A DNA stretch of 7,910 nucleotides, from positions 1-7,910 of the forward strand of contig VSPW01000090.1 in assembly GCA_009775535.1 (NCBI GenBank). The letters are read 5' to 3'. Shown piece after piece: positions 1 to 5,001 of this stretch. Source of the DNA: Muribaculaceae bacterium. Lineage in GTDB: Bacteria; Bacteroidota; Bacteroidia; Bacteroidales; Muribaculaceae. Position numbers and translations under genes: made by a program. The notes below the pieces were generated by a model. That model did no database searches. It worked only from the letters and a program-made list of their open reading frames with translations, and was not told the DNA's origin. Positions within the stretch are counted from its first letter, which is position 1; the number at the start of each line of letters is the position of its first letter.

Positions 1-295
1 CGCCATATATCCTCCAGAATTTATGTCCGCCGCTCCACCAGGCATGCATCCACGATGCCGACACGCTCCAGCGCCCTGCTATGGCCACCTCAAACGAAAG
101 GTTTGGCACTATCGCCACATCCAATATCGCATTGTTGCGCAAAGCCATATACATAGGCTGCCGGTCACGGTGATGCGGATACACATCTATACCCGATGAC
201 ACCTCCTGGATAAAAGTATCAGCGACTTCCGAGGCCCTGCCAGTATACAGGCAAGCCAATGCGATGAACAATCCTATATATCGTATAGTTCCCAC
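1..295 (-). CDS. DUF3575-type envelope protein, N-terminal part (cut by window edge)
   Basis: Reading the minus strand from GTG at 295-293 gives 98 open codons running off the window edge. Residues 1-21 form a signal-peptide-like segment: an arginine at position 5, then a hydrophobic stretch IGLFIALACLY. Residues 48-76 contain MYMALRNNAILDVAIVPNLS and then FEVAIAGRWS, followed by SWMHAWWSGG and FWRIYG (residues 81-98). The pattern of a conserved 'alr.N...d....PN..fE......WS......(Y/H)AWW......yWRiYG' is what I recall from the Bacteroidetes DUF3575 family, thought to be outer-membrane-associated beta-strand proteins of unknown role. The start is GTG because an in-frame TAG lies two codons upstream (299-301) and no in-frame ATG gives a full signal peptide. 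ALAC at 12-15 is not a good lipobox, so cleavage by signal peptidase I seems likelier. It is divergent from the neighbouring lipoprotein gene. The family call rests on memory of the motif; the function is unknown. Confidence 0.72.
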   Translation of the reverse strand, partial: MGTIRYIGLFIALACLYTGRASEVADTFIQEVSSGIDVYPHHRDRQPMYMALRNNAILDVAIVPNLSFEVAIAGRWSVSASWMHAWWSGGHKFWRIYG

Positions 296-303
296 TTTCT
301 AAA

Positions 304-328
304 GGCGTTACTTAATAATATTAACGCC
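304..328. repeat. Small inverted repeat just upstream of the DUF3575 gene start
   Basis: The arms GGCGTTA (304-310) and TAACGCC (322-328) are perfectly complementary over 7 bp around an 11-base A/T-rich centre. The element lies 8 bases upstream of the GTG start of the minus-strand gene, so in that transcript it could fold as a hairpin next to the ribosome-binding region. Alternatively it could be an operator in the divergent promoter region. The symmetry is seen directly; the role is inference. Confidence 0.5.
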
Positions 329-402
329 ACACACGTTCAAGTGTTCATCCTCATTTTTCCTGTTAAAAATACATAATGCCTATATATGACATGAATTTTC
401 AG

Positions 403-410
403 TATATTTG
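403..410 (+). promoter_or_regulatory. Bacteroidetes -7 promoter element for the lipoprotein gene
   Basis: TATATTTG matches the Bacteroidetes housekeeping sigma -7 consensus TAnnTTTG perfectly. Transcription would begin near 417 and give an A-rich leader of about 43 bases before the ATG at 460. I see no convincing TTTG-type -33 element at the usual distance, so the call rests on the -7 match and position. The leader has no Shine-Dalgarno but is A-rich (an A7 run at 452-458), as is common in Bacteroidetes. Confidence 0.6.
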
Positions 411-459
411 TAATGTTACCACCATTACAGAACAACAATAAACATAATAACAAAAAAAG

Positions 460-1311
460 ATGAAACCCATTAAAATCACCCCACTACTGCCGGCCGCAAT
501 AATCTCGGCAGCAGTAGCCATGTCTCTGGTCTCATGCGGCAGCAAAGACAACACAAACAGAATCACAGACGGGGTATTCGCCACAGACTCCATCTCATAC
601 AGCGATTCGATCAAGATTGACGGAACGGATGCCACATGCGACATAAGTGTAGACTATCCCACAGGCAACGCCACTCCACTTGACTCCAGCGTCCGCAAAT
701 GGATCAACTCGCAATTGTCCGCCACCGCATCCGAAAAGTTCAGCCAAATAAAAAGTACTTCCCTCGACACCATATCCGATGGCAGCACACTGCTGAAAAC
801 ATTGACATCATACATCATCGACGGATCCCGAAAAGACCTGACGGAATGCAACACAAGCGCAGGATACGAATTCGACTGGAAAATATCCAAGTCATATGAA
901 ACCGACCGATACGTCACATACACATTCTCCGCATACACATTCCTTGGCGGCGCACATGGGTCGTTCATCAGTAAAGGCTCTACATTCTCTAAACCAGAGG
1001 GAATACAATTCGGATGGGACATATTTAAGCCCGACTCCATTCCAGCCATAAGGAATACGGTCAAACAGGCCATAATGCACAACTATTTCAATGCCTCCAC
1101 ACCTGTCAGCTTCCAGGAATGCTTGCTCATAAATCCTGCAGACTTCCCGCTGCCCACCACCCCACCGCTTTTCCTTGATGACGGAATGCACTTCATATAC
1201 CAGCAATACGAGATTGCCCCCTACGCTGCAGGATTGCCTGAATGCACCATCCCATACACCGAAATCCAAAATATGATGACATCACAGGCAAGAGCCTTGA
1301 CCGGACTCTGA
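460..1311 (+). CDS. DUF3298-type (RsiV-like) lipoprotein
   Basis: The 283-residue protein begins with a lysine-bearing n-region (K2, K5), a hydrophobic stretch (residues 8-24) and the lipobox LVSC, with lipidated Cys at residue 26. The sequence after the cysteine is G-S-K-D-N. The C-terminal half matches what I know of DUF3298: YVTYTFSAYTFLGGAHG (151-167) with the conserved GGAHG, then FGWDIFKPDS (184-193), and near the end FIYQQYEIAPYAAG (245-258) followed by IPYTEI. DUF3298 occurs in RsiV-like anti-sigma factors and in many Bacteroidetes lipoproteins of unknown function. There is no cytoplasmic anti-sigma domain or sigma-factor gene here, so an anti-sigma role is not supported. The protein should sit in the outer membrane or periplasm by its lipid anchor. 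The gene is divergent from the DUF3575 gene, has its own -7 promoter element at 403-410, and is followed by an inverted repeat 41 bases after the stop. Confidence 0.8.
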   Translation: MKPIKITPLLPAAIISAAVAMSLVSCGSKDNTNRITDGVFATDSISYSDSIKIDGTDATCDISVDYPTGNATPLDSSVRKWINSQLSATASEKFSQIKSTSLDTISDGSTLLKTLTSYIIDGSRKDLTECNTSAGYEFDWKISKSYETDRYVTYTFSAYTFLGGAHGSFISKGSTFSKPEGIQFGWDIFKPDSIPAIRNTVKQAIMHNYFNASTPVSFQECLLINPADFPLPTTPPLFLDDGMHFIYQQYEIAPYAAGLPECTIPYTEIQNMMTSQARALTGL

Positions 1312-1352
1312 CACTACCGGAACAACTGTCAAAAAAAACACCACTGAACACC

Positions 1353-1400
1353 AGTCTGCACCCCAAAAGTTCAACATAAGCGCTTTTTGGGGTGCAGACT
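1353..1400. repeat. Perfect 16 bp inverted repeat (hairpin or insertion-element remnant)
   Basis: AGTCTGCACCCCAAAA (1353-1368) and its exact reverse complement (1385-1400) flank a 16-base spacer (1369-1384). As RNA this is a very stable stem-loop. It starts 41 bases after the lipoprotein stop, so it may terminate that transcript, but no T-tract follows on the plus strand (CTTTATCAGG comes next). The TGCACCCCAAAA core is reminiscent of terminal repeats of IS3-type elements in Bacteroidales as I remember them, so a collapsed element or MITE-like remnant is the alternative. No target-site duplication is visible. Confidence 0.7.
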
Positions 1401-1500
1401 CTTTATCAGGCCATACATTTTCATGCTACAGTACAGATAATACCGACATCCCATTTAGGCAAACATCAAGGATTTTAGTCAAGCCGTGGCAGCATTTACA

Positions 1501-1517
1501 TTTTTTTTGTAACTTTA
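1501..1517 (+). promoter_or_regulatory. Probable mutS promoter (-7 element behind a T8 tract)
   Basis: TAACTTTA at 1510-1517 matches the Bacteroidetes -7 consensus TAnnTTTG at all but the last base. It is preceded by eight consecutive T (1501-1508) in the region that would be the spacer. A weak GTGG at 1485-1488 is the only -33-like candidate at about 21 bases. Transcription would start near 1524, giving a leader of about 30 bases to the mutS ATG. The location just upstream of a gene start supports it; the sequence match is imperfect. Confidence 0.45.
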
Positions 1518-1547
1518 CATAATTATCCACGAACCGTAAACATATCA

Positions 1548-1574
1548 ATGCCAAATGGCAAAAAAAATAGTTGA
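1548..1574 (+). other. Short upstream reading frame overlapping the mutS start
   Basis: An ATG at 1548-1550, seven bases before the mutS ATG and in a different frame, opens an eight-codon frame (MPNGKKNS) ending at TGA 1572-1574 inside mutS codons 6-7. Whether it is translated is unknown. It could compete with the mutS start for initiation. If one A were lost from the A8 run (1560-1567), this ATG would read straight into the MutS frame. Confidence 0.35.
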
Positions 1575-4173
1575 AACACCGCTCATGAAGCAATACATCG
1601 AGATGAAACGCAAACATCCCGATGCTGTACTGCTTTTCAGGGTAGGCGATTTTTACGAAACATTCTCCGATGATGCGATCTCCACGTCTGAAATATTAGG
1701 GATCACACTGACAAAACGGGCAAACGGAGTAGCCCAATCCATCGAGCTTGCAGGATTCCCGCACCACGCACTCGACACATACCTTCCAAAACTGATACGT
1801 GCCGGCAAGCGCGTGGCCATCTGCGAACAGCTCGAAGACCCGAAAGCCACAAAAAAACTTGTAAAACGCGGCATCACCGAACTTGTAACCCCAGGGGTAT
1901 CCATCAACGACAACATCCTTAACCACCGGGAGAACAACTTCCTTGCAGCCATACATCCCGGAGCGAAAGGCACACTCGGCATTGCGCTCCTCGACATATC
2001 CACAGGTGAATTTCTGGCAGCGGAAGGCAATACCGACTATATCGACAAACTGTTGGCCAACTTTGCGCCCAAGGAACTGCTCATCGAGCGTGGCACACGC
2101 GCCAAGATACAGGACACACTCTCTTCACACTACCTGACCACCGACCTCGACGACTGGATATTCACCACCGAATCCGCAATGGAAAGGCTGTTGAAGCAAT
2201 TCGGCACATCATCGCTCAAAGGGTTCGGCATCCACAACATGGCTGATGCCATCATTGCCGCCGGGGCAATCATCTGCTATCTGGACATAACGCAGCACAC
2301 ACGCATTTCTCATATCAACTCCATCTCCCGCATCGAAGAAGACCGATATGTCCGTCTCGACCGATTCACAGTTCGCAACCTTGAGCTTATTGACTCTTTG
2401 GCCGAAGACGGCAAGAGCCTGCTCGATGTCATAGACCGCACCGTATCGCCAATGGGAGCACGCATGCTTAGACGCTGGCTGCTGTTCCCGCTAAAAGACG
2501 TCAAGGCCATAAACGGACGCCTCGACATTGTCGAGCACTTTTTCCGCAACCCGGACGACAGGGAAGAGCTAAAATCTCTCCTGGAACGCATAGGCGACCT
2601 CGAACGACTTGTGTCAAAAGTCGCCGCCGGGCGCATCACACCACGAGAGGTCGTACAGGTAAAACTTGCCCTGCAAGCCATAACCCCCATAAAGGAGATA
2701 TGCACATCCTCGGGACTTGCCGCGCTTTCTGCCATCGGGCACCAACTGAACCCATGCCTGGAGATAGCCGCACGCATAGCCCGCGAACTGCGCGACGATG
2801 CACCAAACACCACTGCCCGCGGCGATGTCATTGCATCTGGTATCGATACCGAACTGGACGACCTCCGGGAAATAGCCTTCCGAGGGAAAGACTACCTCAT
2901 GAAACTACAGGCCCGCGAAAGCGAATCTACAGGCATACCTTCCCTTAAAATAGGATACAATAATGTATTCGGATACTATATCGAAGTAACCAATACACAT
3001 AAGGCCAAAGTCCCACAGGAATGGATACGCAAACAGACACTCGTAAATGCCGAACGGTACATCACACAGGAACTGAAGGAATACGAAGAAAAGATACTCG
3101 GTGCGCAAGAAAAGATACTGGCCATAGAAAACCGAATATTCAACGACCTCGTCGCAGAACTGATACAATACATCCCGGCAATGCAGCTCGATTCTACATT
3201 GATCGCACAGCTCGACTGCCTGTCGGCATTCACACGCGTAGCAATCGAAAACCGCTACAACCGCCCGGTGATCGATGACTCGCTCGACATCGTAATCGAG
3301 GAAGGACGCCACCCCGTGATAGAGAAACGCCTCCCGGCCGGAGAACCATATATCTCAAACAGCGTGTCCCTCTCAAACGACGGCACCCAGATCATGATGA
3401 TTACCGGACCGAACATGTCCGGTAAGTCAGCCCTGCTCCGGCAGACCGCCATCAATGTCCTCCTCGCCCAGATCGGTTCTTTTGTAGCCGCACAGAGTGC
3501 ACGCATAGGTATTGTCGACAAGATATTCACACGCGTAGGAGCAAGCGACAACATATCCCTGGGCGAATCCACATTCATGGTCGAGATGAACGAGGCCGCG
3601 CTGATACTCAACAACATGTCTCCACGTTCACTCATCCTGTTCGATGAGCTTGGCCGTGGTACATCAACCTACGATGGCATATCCATCGCATGGGCCATCG
3701 TAGAACACATCCACAACTGGGGCGATGCACACCCGAAGACCCTATTCGCCACACACTACCACGAACTCAACGAAATGGAACGGTCATTTCCACGCGTGGT
3801 CAATTACAACGTATCTGTAAAAGAGATAAACGGCAAGGTCGTATTCCTCCGTAAGCTATCCAAGGGTGGCAGCGAACACTCCTTCGGCATACATGTGGCC
3901 AAGCTCGCCGGCATGCCACCATCGATTGTCAGGCGCGCAGACGAAGTACTGCACCAGCTGGAAACTGCCAACCGCGGAAACTCCACAATAGAAAAGAACC
4001 TGGTCTCCCTTGGAGACACCACACCAGGAATGCAACTGTCATTCTTCCAGCTCGACGACCCGGTATTGCAACAGATAAGGGACGAGATAATCGGCATTGA
4101 CATCAACAACCTCACCCCGATCGATGCCCTGAACAAGCTCAACGGCATCCGGAAAATCATCACCGGGAAATAG
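1555..4173 (+). CDS. mutS: DNA mismatch repair protein MutS
   Basis: The 872-residue protein is full length for MutS1 and recognises base mismatches and small loops in newly replicated DNA, then recruits MutL in an ATP-dependent way. The N-terminal mismatch-binding motif GDFYE is at residues 31-35, with the Phe33-x-Glu35 pair that stacks on the mismatch. Connector, lever and clamp regions occupy roughly 120-560. The C-terminal ATPase has Walker A GPNMSGKS (618-625), Walker B LILFDE (693-698), the DELGRGTST signature (697-705) and the ATHYHEL region around His734. MQLSFFQLDD at 826-835 contains QLSFF (827-831), a plausible beta-clamp-binding motif. The tail PIDALNKLN is typical of MutS. The start at 1555 gives the expected N-terminus; another ATG at 1548 is out of frame. 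Codons 2-5 contain an A8 run. The gene has its own candidate promoter and no obvious terminator before slyD, so some read-through is possible. Confidence 0.98.
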   Translation: MAKKIVETPLMKQYIEMKRKHPDAVLLFRVGDFYETFSDDAISTSEILGITLTKRANGVAQSIELAGFPHHALDTYLPKLIRAGKRVAICEQLEDPKATKKLVKRGITELVTPGVSINDNILNHRENNFLAAIHPGAKGTLGIALLDISTGEFLAAEGNTDYIDKLLANFAPKELLIERGTRAKIQDTLSSHYLTTDLDDWIFTTESAMERLLKQFGTSSLKGFGIHNMADAIIAAGAIICYLDITQHTRISHINSISRIEEDRYVRLDRFTVRNLELIDSLAEDGKSLLDVIDRTVSPMGARMLRRWLLFPLKDVKAINGRLDIVEHFFRNPDDREELKSLLERIGDLERLVSKVAAGRITPREVVQVKLALQAITPIKEICTSSGLAALSAIGHQLNPCLEIAARIARELRDDAPNTTARGDVIASGIDTELDDLREIAFRGKDYLMKLQARESESTGIPSLKIGYNNVFGYYIEVTNTHKAKVPQEWIRKQTLVNAERYITQELKEYEEKILGAQEKILAIENRIFNDLVAELIQYIPAMQLDSTLIAQLDCLSAFTRVAIENRYNRPVIDDSLDIVIEEGRHPVIEKRLPAGEPYISNSVSLSNDGTQIMMITGPNMSGKSALLRQTAINVLLAQIGSFVAAQSARIGIVDKIFTRVGASDNISLGESTFMVEMNEAALILNNMSPRSLILFDELGRGTSTYDGISIAWAIVEHIHNWGDAHPKTLFATHYHELNEMERSFPRVVNYNVSVKEINGKVVFLRKLSKGGSEHSFGIHVAKLAGMPPSIVRRADEVLHQLETANRGNSTIEKNLVSLGDTTPGMQLSFFQLDDPVLQQIRDEIIGIDINNLTPIDALNKLNGIRKIITGK
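1560..1567 (+). repeat. A8 homopolymer in mutS codons 2-5
   Basis: Eight consecutive A cover the end of codon 2 to the first base of codon 5 of mutS. Loss of one A makes the frame from ATG 1555 stop at once (ATG GCA AAA AAA TAG). Gain of one A makes it stop at TGA after AAT AGT. Runs of this length are prone to polymerase slippage. Whether this one varies is not visible from one sequence. Confidence 0.9.
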
Positions 4174-4185
4174 TTTCAAATACTT

Positions 4186-4202
4186 TTGGCACGATAATTG
4201 TT
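4186..4202 (+). promoter_or_regulatory. Sigma-54-like promoter upstream of slyD
   Basis: TTGGCACG (4186-4193), four bases, then TTGTT (4198-4202) match the RpoN consensus TTGGCACG-N4-TTGC(A/T) except that the -12 GC is GT. The key spacing is exact: GG at 4188-4189, ten bases, then G4200. Transcription would begin near 4213, leaving a leader of about 66 bases before the slyD ATG. I found no TAnnTTTG element in the 105 bp gap. No enhancer-binding-protein site or regulator gene is visible in the window, so the match needs experimental support. Confidence 0.55.
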
Positions 4203-4278
4203 TATATTAAATGGACATATGTCCCATTACTACACCCACAACCCGATTTTTCATATAACCATAATAAATTATTGACTC

Positions 4279-4857
4279 ATGGAAAAAATCCAACCAGGAA
4301 AATACGTAGAACTAGGTTATGACCTATACGAAGTACAACCCAACGGCGGCCAGATACTGGTGCACCAGACCATTGCCGAGGACCCAGAAAAAATCATCTA
4401 CGGAGTGACCCGCGGAATGATACGTCCACTCGAGCAAGCCATTGACGGTCTGGAAAAAGGCGGCGAATTTGACGTCACCGTCAAGAGCGACGAAGCATTC
4501 GGGCCGCACGATCCCGAACAGGTGGCACACCTCGAACGCTCTATCTTCGAGATCGAAGGCAAATTCGATGAAGAAATGATAAAGAAAGGTGAAATAGTCC
4601 CTATGATGACCGCCGACGGCTACCATATCAACGGTGTCGTGATTGATGTAACCCCAGCCGAAGTCATCATGGACTTCAACCACCCTCTGGCCGGCAAGGA
4701 CGTACGCTTCAAAGGCAAAATACTCGAAGTGCGCGATGCCACACCCGAAGAGCTCCAGCCTGCACACAGCTGCGGTTGCGGATGCGGCCACGACCACTGC
4801 GATGACGGTTGTGGCGACGGTTGCTGCGATGAAGGCAACTGCGGCTGCAACCACTGA
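4279..4857 (+). CDS. slyD: SlyD-like FKBP-type peptidyl-prolyl isomerase with metal-binding tail
   Basis: The 192-residue cytoplasmic protein (no signal peptide) is predicted to catalyse cis-trans isomerisation of prolyl bonds and act as a folding chaperone. The FKBP fold is split in the SlyD manner: residues 1-70 contain the first part, with GMIRPLEQAIDGLEKGGEF (46-64). Residues about 71-130 form the chaperone 'insert-in-flap' domain, entered by DEAFGPHDPE. The fold is completed by DFNHPLAGKDVRFKGKILEV (132-151), with the SlyD hallmark NHPLAG. From residue 163 to the end lies a tail with nine Cys (165, 167, 169, 174, 178, 182, 183, 188, 190), four His and several Asp, as expected for a Ni/Zn/Cu-binding tail. 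In E. coli, SlyD supplies nickel to hydrogenase; the metal partner here is unknown. The gene has a sigma-54-like promoter upstream and a strong terminator downstream, so it is probably monocistronic. Confidence 0.93.
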   Translation: MEKIQPGKYVELGYDLYEVQPNGGQILVHQTIAEDPEKIIYGVTRGMIRPLEQAIDGLEKGGEFDVTVKSDEAFGPHDPEQVAHLERSIFEIEGKFDEEMIKKGEIVPMMTADGYHINGVVIDVTPAEVIMDFNHPLAGKDVRFKGKILEVRDATPEELQPAHSCGCGCGHDHCDDGCGDGCCDEGNCGCNH

Positions 4858-4877
4858 TAACATCCTATTGATTATGG

Positions 4878-4904
4878 AAAAAGGGCTTAAAAGCCCTTTT
4901 TTTT
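4878..4904 (+). terminator. Rho-independent terminator of slyD
   Basis: AAAAAGGGCT (4878-4887) pairs with AGCCCTTTTT (4892-4901) around a TAAA loop, and the T run extends to 4904 (eight T). The element begins 20 bases after the slyD stop. The A-rich left arm means it could also act on minus-strand transcripts that pass the secDF hairpin. Confidence 0.92.
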
Positions 4905-4944
4905 ATCTCCGTACACATCACCCATAATGCGCACACTAAAGAAC

Positions 4945-4980
4945 AACAAGGGCGACACGCATAGCGGTGTCGCCCTTGTT
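4945..4980 (-). terminator. Probable terminator hairpin of secDF
   Basis: AACAAGGGCGACAC (4945-4958) is exactly complementary to GTGTCGCCCTTGTT (4967-4980), giving a 14 bp stem with an 8-base loop, 21 bases beyond the secDF stop. On the minus strand the stem is followed by GTTCTTTAG, only a weak T-tract. It therefore fits a secDF terminator or 3'-end-stabilising hairpin better than a plus-strand terminator. Confidence 0.75.
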
Positions 4981-5001
4981 TAATATCTGGATATCTATAT
5001 C

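Noticed and set aside
654..1082. 142-codon minus-strand open frame inside the lipoprotein gene, and the similar frame at 892-1269
   Set aside because: Antisense to a gene with lipobox and DUF3298 motifs; no recognisable domain or promoter.
1401..1500. Possible small gene or RNA between the inverted repeat and the mutS promoter
   Set aside because: The ATG near 1423 closes after five codons, and I see no stable structure or promoter that would support an RNA gene.
1426..1617. 63-codon minus-strand open frame spanning the mutS promoter and start
   Set aside because: Crosses into mutS antisense, starts within a conserved coding region and has no family resemblance.
2310..2831. 173-codon minus-strand open frame inside mutS
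   Set aside because: Ser/Arg/Met-rich composition with no motif, fully antisense to a conserved gene; a by-product of codon use in mutS, like the other antisense frames at 1653-2030, 2905-3312, 3255-3635 and 3804-4163.
4324..4863. 179-codon open frame on the minus strand opposite slyD, with an apparently hydrophobic N-terminus
   Set aside because: It is the antisense of slyD; the Ala/Val-rich start is simply the complement of the Cys/His/Asp-rich tail codons. No family resemblance, and it overlaps a clear real gene and runs from beside its stop.
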